Part shown: piece after piece, positions 47,535 to 58,188 of the stretch
Position numbering within the stretch: position 1 is the first letter of the stretch
Layout of the letters: each line of letters opens with the position of its first letter
NCBI RefSeq assembly: GCF_002813775.1
Contig: NZ_CP020370.1
Coordinates: 1,331,501-1,395,500 of the forward strand
DNA: 64,000 nt
Source: Candidatus Thiodictyon syntrophicum
GTDB taxonomy: Bacteria; Pseudomonadota; Gammaproteobacteria; Chromatiales; Chromatiaceae
Direction of reading: 5' to 3'
Program-made: the position numbers and the translations under genes
Notes under the pieces: model-generated
The model's input: the letters and a program-made list of their open reading frames with translations, nothing else
Database searches by the model: none
What the model was told of the DNA's origin: nothing

Positions 47535-48587
47535 ATGCCCCATCAGACCGACGACCTGCGCATCCGCACCATCACCCAGGTGCAGCCCCCGCGCGCGCTC
47601 CACGAGCGCTTCCCGGTGTCCGAAGCGGCCGCGGACACCGTCTTCGACACCCGGCGGGCGATCCAGCGCATCCTTCACGGGGAGGACGACCGGTTGCTGG
47701 TTGTGGTAGGCCCCTGTTCGGTGCATGACCCTCAGGCAGCCATGGAATATGCCGAGCGCCTCCTGCCGGTGCGCCAGGCCCGCGGTGCCGAGCTGCTGGT
47801 GGTGATGCGCGTCTATTTCGAGAAGCCCCGCACCACCGTGGGCTGGAAGGGCCTGATCAACGACCCCGACCTGGACGAGAGCTTCGCGATCAACAAGGGC
47901 CTGTCCCTGGCCCGCAAGCTGCTCTTGGACCTGGCCGCGATGGGGATGCCGGCGGGGACCGAGTACCTGGACCTGATCAGTCCCCAGTATATCGCCGACC
48001 TGGTCAGTTGGGGGGCCATCGGGGCCCGCACCACCGAGAGCCAGGGCCACCGGGAACTGGCCTCCGGCCTGTCCTGCCCGGTGGGCTTCAAGAACGGCAC
48101 CGACGGCGACGTGAAGGTCGCCATCGACGCCATCCATTCGGCGGCACGCCCCCACGTCTTCATGTCGGTCACCAAGGAGGGACAATCGGCCATCTTCTCC
48201 ACCGCCGGCAACGCCGACACCCACATCATCCTGCGCGGCGGGCACCGGCCCAACTACGACACCGAGAGCGTCAACATCGCCGCCGAGCAGATCGTCGAGG
48301 CGGGCCTGACACCCAAGATCATGATCGACTTCAGCCACGCCAACAGCCGCAAGAAACCGGAAAAGCAGATCCAGGTGTGCCAGGACGTCGCGGGTCAGAT
48401 CGCCCGCGGTGACCGGCGCATCATCGGCGCCATGATCGAGAGCAACCTGGTCGGCGGGCGGCAAAACCTGGACACCCCCACCGGGCTGGTCTACGGGCAG
48501 AGCGTCACCGACGCCTGCGTGAGCTGGGCCGACACCGAACCCATGCTGCGCGAACTGGCCCAGGCCGCGGCGCGGCGGCGCGGCTGA
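47535..48587 (+). CDS. aroG: 3-deoxy-7-phosphoheptulonate (DAHP) synthase, class I
   Basis: A 350-residue enzyme joining PEP and erythrose-4-phosphate at the start of the shikimate pathway. Motifs: VVVGPCSVHDPQAAMEYAERL, MRVYFEKPRTTVGWKGLINDPDLD, PAGTEYLDLISPQYIADLVSWGAIGARTTESQGHRELASGLSCPVGFKNGTDG, and GKQ-like ILRGGHRPNYD...DFSHANSRK. Length matches the E. coli AroF/G/H group; which feedback type cannot be told. ATG at 47535 fits the conserved N-terminus. The 305-base gap before it (47230-47534) holds no recognisable gene. Confidence 0.97.
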   Translation: MPHQTDDLRIRTITQVQPPRALHERFPVSEAAADTVFDTRRAIQRILHGEDDRLLVVVGPCSVHDPQAAMEYAERLLPVRQARGAELLVVMRVYFEKPRTTVGWKGLINDPDLDESFAINKGLSLARKLLLDLAAMGMPAGTEYLDLISPQYIADLVSWGAIGARTTESQGHRELASGLSCPVGFKNGTDGDVKVAIDAIHSAARPHVFMSVTKEGQSAIFSTAGNADTHIILRGGHRPNYDTESVNIAAEQIVEAGLTPKIMIDFSHANSRKKPEKQIQVCQDVAGQIARGDRRIIGAMIESNLVGGRQNLDTPTGLVYGQSVTDACVSWADTEPMLRELAQAAARRRG

Positions 48588-48662
48588 CGGCGGGACCCAG
48601 GACGGCCAAGGGTTCCCCGCAGAGCGCCCGGTCGAAGCGGCTAGTCCCAAAAAGAGTATTTG

Positions 48663-48793
48663 GCCGCAAATGAACGCAAATAAGCGCAAATAAATCTGCT
48701 GGTTAACATCGTTCCGGGCATCACCCGGACGGTGAACACGCAGTGAATCCCAAGTCTGTGATTATTTGCGTTCATTTGCGTTCATTTGCGGCT
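48663..48793. repeat. Palindromic repeat with AAATGAACGC-type arms
   Basis: Left arm 48663-48695 (GCCGCAAATGAACGCAAATA...) and right arm 48761-48793 (complement) consist of about three units each of a 10-base AAATGAACGC-like repeat, with a 65-base middle. It has the same plan as the CAGATGAACA repeats, including a shared ...AGTCTGTG/CTGTG motif at the inner edge, but a different unit. Confidence 0.8.
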
Positions 48794-48810
48794 AAACTAC
48801 TTTTTCTGGG

Positions 48811-49248
48811 TCAAGGGGTCGGCAGTTTCCTCGTCTTCTTCCGGATCAGGTCGGCCAGCAGGCCGATCAGGACGCCGCCGCCGCCCACCAACACCCACAG
48901 CGGAAGCCCGATACCGCCCCCCAGGGGCACGATGCCGGCCCCCGCATTGCCGACCGCCACAAAGGTGCCCACCACGGCCAGCACGCCCAGTCGCAGCTTC
49001 CAGGAACGGGCGTCCCAGGCAACGATCTTCAGGGCCCGGCCCATGACCTTGGCGAGCGGCCACGCGGCCTTGCTGTCGCGCAACAACGCAAGCTGCGCCG
49101 CCGCCTTGTGGCGCCCGCGCAGCTCGCCTTGTCCGATCTCGCGCAACCCCCGCATCCAGCCCATGAGCAACTGCGCCTCGCCCGGAGGGGCGCGCAGCAA
49201 GGCCTGTTGGATGGCGGGTACGGCCGCGTCTTCTTGCTCTTCGGACAC
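48811..49248 (-). CDS. Small membrane protein, unknown function
   Basis: A protein of about 145 residues: an acidic N-terminal region, an amphipathic segment (IQQALLRAPPGEAQLLMGWMRGLREIGQGELRGRHKAAAQLALL) and two membrane helices near the end (LRLGVLAVVGTFVAVGNAGAGIV and LPLWVLVGGGGVLIGLLADLI) with a basic tail. The GTG at 49248 has AGGAG six bases upstream; the ATG at 49254 abuts the same AGGAG and is less likely. No family is recognised. It lies between two tandem-unit hairpins. Confidence 0.6.
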   Translation of the reverse strand: MSEEQEDAAVPAIQQALLRAPPGEAQLLMGWMRGLREIGQGELRGRHKAAAQLALLRDSKAAWPLAKVMGRALKIVAWDARSWKLRLGVLAVVGTFVAVGNAGAGIVPLGGGIGLPLWVLVGGGGVLIGLLADLIRKKTRKLPTP

Positions 49249-49415
49249 TGACATCTCCTGAAAAACCAAATAAACCCGGTCGGCGGCTCAAGATTCCGGC
49301 ACGCTGGCCGCGACCTTCACGGCGATTTTATCGCGTTTTGGGTCCTGGGTTCGGACAGTCCTCGCGGTCCGGGTGCGATCAGAACTGATGTGCTGACCGA
49401 GATCCCGGGTACGCT

Positions 49416-49481
49416 GTTGTCGTTGTCGTTGTCGTTGTCGAATAATCCGACCACGATTACGACAACGACAACGACAACGAC
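49416..49481. repeat. Hairpin with (GTTGTC)n arms, copy 2
   Basis: Left arm 49416-49440 with four GTTGTC units, right arm 49460-49481 with GACAAC units, loop of about 20 bases. Same plan as 7219-7321. Confidence 0.85.
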
Positions 49482-49677
49482 GCCCGGTCCCTGAGAACGT
49501 CCGGTAGCGGCAGGGTACGCATCGCGGACCCGGCTCCGGCGGTCCCGCCGTCATCCTCCCCCAGCACCTCGATTACATCGACATCAATGCTGCGCCGGAC
49601 CAGAATGAACGGCAACCAGAGCACCCGGACGAGGCCGCAACCATGAGCACTGACGAGACGATCGGCGGGCACCGGTG

Positions 49678-50097
49678 ATGGGCGAGGTACGCGCCACCGC
49701 GCGGCTGCGCAACTTCCTGGACGTGGGACTGGCCGAGCGCGGTCAGGGCAACCTCGCGGCCATCCCCACCAGCACGCTCGATTGCCTGGTGGACACCGGG
49801 GCGGTCATGGTCCTGTTGCCGGAAGATGAGGTGGGGAAGCTCGGGCTGCTGAAGGGCGGGCGGGTCATCGTGACCTACGCGGACGATCGCAAGGAGGAAC
49901 TGCCTACGGCCCGCGGCCTGGAGGTCGAGATCCTCGGGCGCACCATGGTGACTGATTGTGTGGTCGGCCCCCCCCTGTGCGAACCACTGATCGGCCAACT
50001 CGTGCTGGAACAACTGGATCTGGTGGTGGACTGCGGGCGCAAGACGCTTACCCCCAGGCCCGAATCGCCCAATCTGCCTCTGTTGAAGCTCAAGTAG
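49678..50097 (+). CDS. Retropepsin-like (clan AA) aspartic protease family protein
   Basis: A 139-residue protein with a single retropepsin-type active site: TLDCLVDTGAVMVLLPEDEVGKLGL, DTGA at residues 39-42. Further conserved features are the beta-hairpin YADDRKEELPTARGLEVEILGR and IGQLVLEQLDLVVDCGRKTL. Retropepsins work as dimers, each giving one Asp. Such stand-alone proteins are widespread in cyanobacteria and proteobacteria without known substrates. The ATG at 49678 overlaps the end of a short upstream frame (…MSTDETIGGHR, stop 49675-49677 region) that may be the tail of a decayed partner gene at 49554-49677. A GTG three bases earlier is an equal start. Confidence 0.85.
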   Translation: MGEVRATARLRNFLDVGLAERGQGNLAAIPTSTLDCLVDTGAVMVLLPEDEVGKLGLLKGGRVIVTYADDRKEELPTARGLEVEILGRTMVTDCVVGPPLCEPLIGQLVLEQLDLVVDCGRKTLTPRPESPNLPLLKLK

Positions 50098-50205
50098 GCA
50101 TCCCCGCCCCGTGACAGCCGCCGCCCTTGCTGCGAAGATCAACGCCCTGGAACCCTGAGCACCACGCCGCCACCCCGCGGGCCCCAACGAGACCCCCATA
50201 GAGCC

Positions 50206-51756
<1,551 letters not shown>

Positions 51757-51782
51757 GCCGGGCCGCCGCCGGGACAGACCCG

Positions 51783-52775
51783 ATGCTTGACGAGACCCGC
51801 CGCCGCGCCTACCTGCACGCCATGGGGATCGACCTGTGGGTGCCGCGGCTGGCCGCGCCGCCGGTGCAGGCGCCGCCACTGGCGCTGCCGCACCCCCAGC
51901 CGGTACCAGCGGCGGCGCAAGCGGCGTCGCCGGTTCCGGTCGCGCCGCCCCAGCCGCCGCGACCGGTCGCGCCGCGCCCCCAGCCCGCCGCCGATGCGCC
52001 CCAGGCCCTGCCCGAGCCGCCGCCCGGGCCCGACCTGGGCTGGGACACGGCCTGGGAGCCGGTCGGTGACCCGGTATGGGAGCCGGTGTGGGAACCGCCG
52101 TCGGCCCCGGCGGGACCCACTCGCGCCCAGACCCCGCCGCGGACTGCGCACGCCGCCGCGCCGCCCGCCAAGGCCCCCGCGGTCGCCCCGCCGCCCCTGC
52201 TCGACGACCCCGCTACCCTGGATTGGGACGCCCTGGCCGCCGCGGTCGCCGCCTGCCGCGCCTGCGCACTCTGTGAGACCCGCACCCGCACCGTCTTCGG
52301 GGTCGGTGACCGCCAGGCGCGCCTGTTGGTCATCGGTGAGGCCCCGGGGGCGGACGAGGACCGGGCGGGCGAGCCCTTTGTCGGCCGCGCGGGCCAGCTC
52401 TTGAACCAGATGCTGGCCGCCATCGGGCTTACGCGCGCTCAGGTCTATATCGCGAACATCCTCAAGTGCCGCCCGCCGGGCAACCGCAATCCGCACCCGG
52501 GCGAGGTCGCGCACTGTCAGGGCTACCTGGCGCGGCAGGTCGAACTGATCCGCCCCCGGGTGATCCTGTCCGTGGGCGCGGTCTCCGCCCAGAACCTGCT
52601 CGGCACCGACACCCCCGTGGGCCGTCTGCGCGGGCGCTGGTTCGACTACGGCCCCGCGGCCGTCCCCCTGCGCGTCACCTACCACCCCGCCTACCTGCTG
52701 CGCTCACCCGAGCACAAGGGCAAGGCCTGGGAGGACCTGATCGAGGTGTCGCGCCGGCTCGGCAGGGGTGCCTGA
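51783..52775 (+). CDS. Family 4 (UDGa-type) uracil-DNA glycosylase with long linker
   Basis: A 330-residue DNA-repair enzyme removing uracil. Residues 1-20 ([22 protein letters not shown]) form the N-terminal helix of many proteobacterial members. About residues 25-140 are a linker extremely rich in Pro and Ala, with a small WEPV repeat. The catalytic part has [19 protein letters not shown] (two Fe-S cysteines), [47 protein letters not shown], and [12 protein letters not shown]. It begins 27 bases after leuA and may be co-transcribed. Confidence 0.94.
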   Translation: MLDETRRRAYLHAMGIDLWVPRLAAPPVQAPPLALPHPQPVPAAAQAASPVPVAPPQPPRPVAPRPQPAADAPQALPEPPPGPDLGWDTAWEPVGDPVWEPVWEPPSAPAGPTRAQTPPRTAHAAAPPAKAPAVAPPPLLDDPATLDWDALAAAVAACRACALCETRTRTVFGVGDRQARLLVIGEAPGADEDRAGEPFVGRAGQLLNQMLAAIGLTRAQVYIANILKCRPPGNRNPHPGEVAHCQGYLARQVELIRPRVILSVGAVSAQNLLGTDTPVGRLRGRWFDYGPAAVPLRVTYHPAYLLRSPEHKGKAWEDLIEVSRRLGRGA

Positions 52776-52817
52776 GAGGGTCTACACTTTGCGGAGTCGA
52801 TCGCGAGAAAAATGTGT

Positions 52818-52846
52818 TTGCTAATTTAAGCGACTACTAATATACT
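52818..52846 (+). promoter_or_regulatory. Sigma-70-type promoter of the sulfur globule protein gene
   Basis: TTGCTA (52818-52823) and TATACT (52841-52846) are spaced by exactly 17 bases; they match four and five of six consensus positions. The region is strikingly AT-rich against a GC-rich background. A start near 52853 would leave a leader of about 64 bases. Confidence 0.7.
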
Positions 52847-52916
52847 TTTTCCCGTGGGTGGTGCTGTACGCGCCCCGCTAGCTGCCAACAACACAATCGA
52901 ATCTTCGGAGATCAAG

Positions 52917-53372
52917 ATGAAAAAGCTTGCTACTGCTGTCGCCGTCGCCGCCCTGCTGGGCCTGTCCGCCTCCGCCTCCGCCTGGGGTCCCTGGGGCGGC
53001 GGTCCCTGGGGCGGTGGTCCCGGTTACGGGAACAACGGCTGGGGTAACAACGGCTGGGGCAACAATGGCTGGGGCGATGGCTCGGGCGACTGGCTCGGCG
53101 ACATGTTCGGAGACGGCGACTTCAACATGAGCATGAGCGGCGGCGGCAATGGCCGCGGCTACGGTCGCGGGCGCGGCAATGGCTACGGCAATGGCTACGG
53201 CTATGGCCGCGGCTATGACGGCTACGGCTACGGCGCCCCCTACTACGGCGGCTACGGCCCCTACGGCGGCGTTCCCTACGGCTATGGCGCCCCCTATGCC
53301 GCCCCTTACCCGGTCCCGATGGCCCCCCCGGCCCCTGCGGCCGCCCCGGCCCAGCAGGCCCCGGCCAAGTAA
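52917..53372 (+). CDS. Sulfur globule protein (SgpA/B-like)
   Basis: A 151-residue exported structural protein. A signal peptide ([22 protein letters not shown]) is followed by a Gly, Tyr, Trp and Asn-rich low-complexity sequence: GPWGGG repeats, four GWGNN-type repeats, [15 protein letters not shown], then [19 protein letters not shown] and a Pro/Ala-rich end. This composition and the MKKLATA start match the envelope proteins of periplasmic sulfur globules in Chromatiaceae. They coat stored sulfur during sulfide oxidation. CGGAG is seven bases before the ATG. A strong promoter precedes and a hairpin terminator follows, so it is a single-gene unit, probably highly expressed. Confidence 0.85.
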   Translation: MKKLATAVAVAALLGLSASASAWGPWGGGPWGGGPGYGNNGWGNNGWGNNGWGDGSGDWLGDMFGDGDFNMSMSGGGNGRGYGRGRGNGYGNGYGYGRGYDGYGYGAPYYGGYGPYGGVPYGYGAPYAAPYPVPMAPPAPAAAPAQQAPAK

Positions 53373-53421
53373 GGCCGCTGCTCGGTACGACCTTGGGCGC
53401 GCAGGGATAGCGCGCCGGATC

Positions 53422-53445
53422 AAGGCCAGGCATTCGCCTGGCCTT
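53422..53445 (+). terminator. Hairpin terminator after the sulfur globule protein gene
   Basis: A perfect 10-bp stem AAGGCCAGGC with its complement around an ATTC loop, 50 bases after the stop codon. The run of T behind it is short (TTTCC), so this is a likely but not ideal intrinsic terminator. Confidence 0.7.
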
Positions 53446-53491
53446 TCCATTGGCGCAGGGCGCGCTGTCAGTCCACCCGATGCCGCGTGAC

Positions 53492-53635
53492 GGCCTTGAT
53501 CGTCATCCCGGCCCATCAGCCGACGGCGAGGGCTGTGGTCCGCACAGCGGACCCTACGGCACCGCGCCCGTAGGGTCCGCTGTGCGGACCAGCGACCTCC
53601 CGTGCAGCCGTGTGGCCGGAGTTATGATCAAGGCC
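53492..53635. mobile_element. MITE-like element with GGCCTTGATC ends, different core
   Basis: Starts GGCCTTGATCGTCATCCCGG and ends GTTATGATCAAGGCC. The 8 bases CGCGTGAC flank it on both sides (53484-53491 and 53636-53643), a target duplication. The interior is the GTCCGCACAGCGGACCC hairpin also seen alone at 24572-24626, not the core found in the sister element at 27590-27767. No protein is encoded. Confidence 0.85.
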
Positions 53636-53667
53636 CGCGTGACCCGGATCGGGGTGGCGATGCGGCC

Positions 53668-56373
53668 TCATTTCAGCCACTCGTCAAGCCTCTCCCAACG
53701 CCGCTCCGTCACCATCACAAAGCCGCAGCGCCCGTTTGAAAGACCGGCCCAAAGTCCGCCGATCAAGCGGTCATCCGCGGCCTCCTGCCAGCGATCGGCG
53801 CCCTTATACTCCACCGCGAGAATGGTCCCCGGCAGTTCCCCGGACGGCGGCAGTCGGCACAGGAAGTCCGGATAGAAACGGCCATCCGCCTTTTGCAGGA
53901 AAAAAGAGGCGCCCTCACGCCGCACCAGGTTGCGAACCCAGAACTGGATGCGGCCCTGCGCCGCCGCGATATCCAGTTGGCACGCGCACTCGAACTCCTC
54001 TTTGCTGTCGAAGTCGCCGATCCGCCCATAGAAGTGGTGGCGGAACTCGAAGCGCCCGAAGCGGCCGTCGTAATCGCGGCTGGGGGCATAGGCCTGGGCC
54101 TGGAACTCAAAGGCATACTCGTCGCTGACCGCTATGCGCGATGCGGCCTCGTCGCCGAACAGGGTCAACTGAAACGCCTTCCCGACCGCCTGCCTGCGCA
54201 GTTCCCGAATACGCGCCTCAAGCAGATTGCGGATCATGAACTGCTGCAGATTGGCGCGCGCCAGGGTGAAGCCGTCGCGCCGCAGCAACTCGGTAAGCCA
54301 GGCGGCCACGAAGGCCTGCTTGCCGGCATGGGTCAGGGATGGCTCCGGCAGGTTGGCGCACAACCAGGCGGCCAAGCGCACCTCATCGCGATGTTCAGGC
54401 CGGTAGACCAACCCCAGGTCGCGTTGCAGCGCCGGCAGGAAGCTGGACACCAACTTGCCGCTGCCGTCATCGATATCGATCTTACCGCTTTCCGACACCT
54501 TCATGCCGGCACCCAGGGTCCTGATGTCGTCGGCCGTCGGCGCCGCAAGGTAGTGTGACAGGTCCCACGGATAGTCCAGGACCTCCGGGTCATCAAACAG
54601 CTTCAACTCACCCTGCACGCGCAACGCCAGTTGCGGTATCCGCAATCGCTCCCCAAGTTCGGCCGGTGTCTGGAAGAACTCGATGGCCGTGGTGCGGCTG
54701 ACCTCGCCCGCCGCGACGATCGCCGCCGCCGCGGTTGGCGTCGTCACCGCGGCCTTGAGAACCTCGGTCTCTTCTTCCGTCAATGGCGTGGTGATGGTGA
54801 GCGTATTGAGCTTGCCGTCCCACACGACCTTGTCCCGGACGGGTTTGGGCACCTCCTTGAGGTTCGGCTTCTCCGACAATGTAATAGCCACTGGATGCAC
54901 GAACACGCGCCTGGCCTGTCCTTCCAAATCCAGCCTGGCCTGCTCGTCCTTGGCCGCCTTGACGAACTCACTGACCTCGCGCCGCTCGAATCCGGCGCCA
55001 CTCACCAGGCGGTCACGCAATGCGCCGGCCGTTTCGGCAAAGTTACGGGAGACGACGAAGGCATAGGATTGATTGAGTTCGCGGGCCGCGCGCCGGCTGG
55101 CATTGGGCTGGCGCAAGACCCGGCCGAGCAACTGTTCCACTGCTGTTGCCGAATGCAGCGAGGCCATGCTGACCAGGATATAGGCAAAGGGACAGTCCCA
55201 GCCCTCGGCCAGGGCGCGCTGCGTGATGACGAACCTGACCGGACAGGCGGGGTCGGCGATGCCCAGCTTATAGTCAGAATCGATCTGCTCCAGTCCCTTC
55301 TCCTCCCCGGTCGCCACCAGGATCTGGTCGGCAGGGATGCCGTGGTTGGTGATCAACTCCTTGCGGACGCGCTCGAAATCGAGTGTCTCCACACCGCTGC
55401 GGCGCGGCTCCGACTGGATCAGCACGATGGGCCTCACATAGGGCGCGCCGGTTTGACGCTCATCCTCGGCCAACTGGTGCAATGCCTCCCGCCGGCCGAT
55501 GGCGTCCGCCAGACATTGCTGCCAGTTCGGCTCGGTCTCCAGCACCACCGGCAACTTGATCATCTCCTCCGCCTTCAATTCGGCGGCCGAGACGCTGTGC
55601 AGGACATTGCTGGGGGTGCGCTCCAGGTCGGGCGTGGCGGTGAGTTCCAGTATCCCGCTGGGGCGCAAGCGCGCCAGCATGTTGAAGGCCAGTTCGGTGC
55701 GGCTGTTGTGCGCCTCATCGACGATGACGAAAGGCCGACGCAGGCGCAGCACGTTGGCCAGCGAACAGGGCCTGGTCTGGTCCGCGCCGTCGCCCTCGGT
55801 CAAGAGTGCATCGCGCTGGGCGGGTGACAGGTTGTCGAAGTGGTGCATCAGGGCGCCGCTCGACTGATAGACCTTGCGGCATTCCTCTTCTTCGACCTGG
55901 AAGGCCTGGCGGGTGGCGACGATGATCGTGGTCGAGGTGTCCAGCGTGGCGCGGGTCACCGCCTTGGCCTCGTCCAGGTCCATGACGGTGAGCGGGCCCG
56001 CCTCGCGCAGCGCTGTGTGATAGGGATGCAGCCGGCCCTTGAGCGCGCGCAAGGTCTGCTCGCGGATCGGCTTGCTCGGCACCAGCCAGAGGATGACACT
56101 GTGCTCGCAGCGCAGCAGGTGCGTGTTGACCAGGGCCACACTCTTGGCCGCGAGCCAGGTCTTGCCGCCGCCGGTCGGCACCCGCAGGCACAGGTAGGGC
56201 ATGTCCAGCGGGAAGCCCGCCAAGGGGTTGTAGGCCAGGGCCCGCCCCCACAGACGTTCGGTCGTGGCCGTATAGGCAATCGCCGGCGACGGCAACTCAT
56301 GGCACGCCTTGAAATAGGTCTCCAGGCTGTCGAGCACCTGCGACTGGTAGGTCTTGGGGGCGAAGGTCGTCAT
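53668..56373 (-). CDS. Type III-like restriction enzyme, helicase/nuclease subunit
   Basis: A 901-residue protein with an SF2 helicase core and a C-terminal nuclease. Walker A VPTGGGKT is at residues 65-72, DEAH at 219-222 (FVIVDEAHNS), LELTATPD follows as motif III, and QLLGRVLRQPNA carries motif VI. The C-terminus has GRFYPDFLCRLPPSG and ILAVEYKGADR, the PD...E-x-K site of type III Res subunits. It translocates or senses along DNA and cuts when two unmethylated sites meet, in the known family. It begins three bases after the methyltransferase gene, so both form an operon. Confidence 0.92.
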   Translation of the reverse strand: MTTFAPKTYQSQVLDSLETYFKACHELPSPAIAYTATTERLWGRALAYNPLAGFPLDMPYLCLRVPTGGGKTWLAAKSVALVNTHLLRCEHSVILWLVPSKPIREQTLRALKGRLHPYHTALREAGPLTVMDLDEAKAVTRATLDTSTTIIVATRQAFQVEEEECRKVYQSSGALMHHFDNLSPAQRDALLTEGDGADQTRPCSLANVLRLRRPFVIVDEAHNSRTELAFNMLARLRPSGILELTATPDLERTPSNVLHSVSAAELKAEEMIKLPVVLETEPNWQQCLADAIGRREALHQLAEDERQTGAPYVRPIVLIQSEPRRSGVETLDFERVRKELITNHGIPADQILVATGEEKGLEQIDSDYKLGIADPACPVRFVITQRALAEGWDCPFAYILVSMASLHSATAVEQLLGRVLRQPNASRRAARELNQSYAFVVSRNFAETAGALRDRLVSGAGFERREVSEFVKAAKDEQARLDLEGQARRVFVHPVAITLSEKPNLKEVPKPVRDKVVWDGKLNTLTITTPLTEEETEVLKAAVTTPTAAAAIVAAGEVSRTTAIEFFQTPAELGERLRIPQLALRVQGELKLFDDPEVLDYPWDLSHYLAAPTADDIRTLGAGMKVSESGKIDIDDGSGKLVSSFLPALQRDLGLVYRPEHRDEVRLAAWLCANLPEPSLTHAGKQAFVAAWLTELLRRDGFTLARANLQQFMIRNLLEARIRELRRQAVGKAFQLTLFGDEAASRIAVSDEYAFEFQAQAYAPSRDYDGRFGRFEFRHHFYGRIGDFDSKEEFECACQLDIAAAQGRIQFWVRNLVRREGASFFLQKADGRFYPDFLCRLPPSGELPGTILAVEYKGADRWQEAADDRLIGGLWAGLSNGRCGFVMVTERRWERLDEWLK

Positions 56374-56376
56374 GGC

Positions 56377-57969
56377 TCACAGGTCCAGCGCGTAAGGGGT
56401 TTGCTTGAAGGTGATGCCCTCGCGCGCGGTGCGGGTGCCCAGGCGATTGGCCGCAGCGTAAATGACCTTGGGGCCGGCGAATTTGGGCAGTGAGTCGAAG
56501 ACCGGCCCGGTGAGTACATTGCCGCCGGCCGCCGATTGGTCCTTCAGGATACCGTTGTAGAGCAGGTAGATGGCGCGTCCCTCGTGGGTGCCGATCAGGG
56601 GGCCGTCGGCCGTGCCGGTAAAGCCGGTACCGGTCTCGGCAAACCAGACGAATTCGGCGAGTTGGGCAAAGGTTACGTCGGCGCGGACCTGGCCGGTGGG
56701 ATCGAAGAGCGGTTCGGCGGAGAGGCGGCAGAATTGGAAGCCGCCGCCGAGGCCGTCGATGCTGTTACCCTTGGTGTTGGTGTAGCCTTGCGCAACCCGC
56801 TTAACCCGCTCGGCGGTAACGTTGCAGGCGATCTCCGGTTCCATTTCAACCAGGATAAAACGGCGATTGCCGCCGTCCTCGGCGTTTTGTTTCAGGACCG
56901 CATGGCCGGTCGTGCCGGAACCGGCGAAGCTGTCGAGGATCAGTGAATCCTTGTCTGTGGCGATTCCCAAGATGCGCTGAACGAGTCTTGTGGGTTTCGG
57001 GGTACCAAATGCAGCGCGACCGTCAAGAATATCTTTAAGTTCAATGCTGGCATCTTTCGCCGTCGCGAATTCTTCATGTCTCCACCAGGTCGTGGGCGTC
57101 AACCCCTGTGTGATCTCGTCTCGGTATTTCTTCAGCATAGGGCGGCCGGTCCCGCCGACTCCGAATGTAATGCGTTCATCGGCCAACCAGGTATGGAATT
57201 GCGCCTCGTTGCAGCGCCAATACCTTCCTGGGGGAGGTAAGAACTGCTTTCCGGTCGGGCCGGTTATAGGGAATTGTCCAGCAGAATAAGGCTTGCCAGC
57301 CGATAGGTTTTCAGCTTTCCAAGGTCCGCGTCGATCGTTGTCCGGATTCTTGAATTTCGCCACTTGTTCTGCGGTACGGTCCCACTTGCCGATCACCGCG
57401 GCATCGAATCGTTTGGCATAAATGAAAACGAAATCCGTGGTCTCGGAAATATGTTTCGCGGTTTGATTCGCCGTATAGGAGGTTTCCCAGGCCGCGATTG
57501 CGATACGATTTGCGGCACCAAAGACCTCATCCATTAGCAGTCCAAGGTTGGCGAGTTCGTCCGTTCCGATGTTCACAAAGAGAACGCCATCCTCGCGTAG
57601 TAATTCCTTCAGCAACACCAGCCGCGGATACATCATGCACAACCAGCGGTCATGCCGATCCAGCGTCTCGCCCTCCTTGCCGACCACGGCGCCGAGCCAG
57701 CGGCGGATCTCGGGGCTGTTGACGTTGTCGTTATAGACCCACCCCTCGTTGCCCGTGTTGTAGGGCGGGTCGATATAGATGCACTTCACCTGCCCGGCAT
57801 AGCGCGGCAGCAGGGCCTTGAGCGCGTGCAGGTTGTCGCCCTGCACGATCAGGTTGCCGCTGTCGGCGCCGCCGCAGGACAGTTCCGGCACCGGCTCCAG
57901 CAGACGGAACGGCACCTCCCGGTGGTGTCTGACGACGGCCTCTTTGCCGATCCAGTTCAAGGTGGGCAT
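56377..57969 (-). CDS. Type III-like site-specific DNA methyltransferase (Mod)
   Basis: A 530-residue beta-class amino-methyltransferase. The catalytic motif DPPY is at residues 67-70 (YIDPPYNTGNEGWVYND), and the SAM motif FAGSGTTGHAVLKQNAE follows near residue 350. The order DPPY before FxGxGTT is that of type III Mod enzymes modifying adenine N6 or cytosine N4. The middle part (about residues 180-320), which should hold the target recognition, is lower in GC than the rest, as is common for exchanged specificity regions. The target sequence cannot be predicted. Confidence 0.92.
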   Translation of the reverse strand: MPTLNWIGKEAVVRHHREVPFRLLEPVPELSCGGADSGNLIVQGDNLHALKALLPRYAGQVKCIYIDPPYNTGNEGWVYNDNVNSPEIRRWLGAVVGKEGETLDRHDRWLCMMYPRLVLLKELLREDGVLFVNIGTDELANLGLLMDEVFGAANRIAIAAWETSYTANQTAKHISETTDFVFIYAKRFDAAVIGKWDRTAEQVAKFKNPDNDRRGPWKAENLSAGKPYSAGQFPITGPTGKQFLPPPGRYWRCNEAQFHTWLADERITFGVGGTGRPMLKKYRDEITQGLTPTTWWRHEEFATAKDASIELKDILDGRAAFGTPKPTRLVQRILGIATDKDSLILDSFAGSGTTGHAVLKQNAEDGGNRRFILVEMEPEIACNVTAERVKRVAQGYTNTKGNSIDGLGGGFQFCRLSAEPLFDPTGQVRADVTFAQLAEFVWFAETGTGFTGTADGPLIGTHEGRAIYLLYNGILKDQSAAGGNVLTGPVFDSLPKFAGPKVIYAAANRLGTRTAREGITFKQTPYALDL

Positions 57970-58053
57970 TCATATCCTCGGGTGTATTCTATGGCTGTCG
58001 CCGACGGGCAGTGCAGTGCAATGCCGTGCAGTCGAACCCTTCCGGCTCTTCTG

Positions 58054-58154
58054 GCTCCCACGCTCCCGCGTGGGAGCAAGTGCGGGCGCTCCGCGTCCAG
58101 TGCCAAGACCGGACGCGGAGCGCCCGCACGGCATTCCCACGCCGGAGCGTGGGA
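58054..58154. repeat. Cluster of GCTCCCACGCTCCCGCGTGGGAGC-type palindromes
   Basis: Three hairpins in a row: GCTCCCACGCTC facing its complement (58054-58077), 18-bp arms TGCGGGCGCTCCGCGTCC at 58081-58098 and 58111-58128, and TTCCCACGCCGGAGCGTGGGAA (58134-58154 region). Related TCGTTCCCACGCTCCCGCG stands at 63247-63265 next to another element. Confidence 0.75.
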
Positions 58155-58188
58155 ACGAGAAGCCCCGCCGTCGGCGCTCAACTTCCGG

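Noticed and set aside
50112-50158. Short frame before leuA as a leucine leader peptide
   Set aside because: The 15-codon frame has only two leucines and no attenuator hairpin pair was seen.
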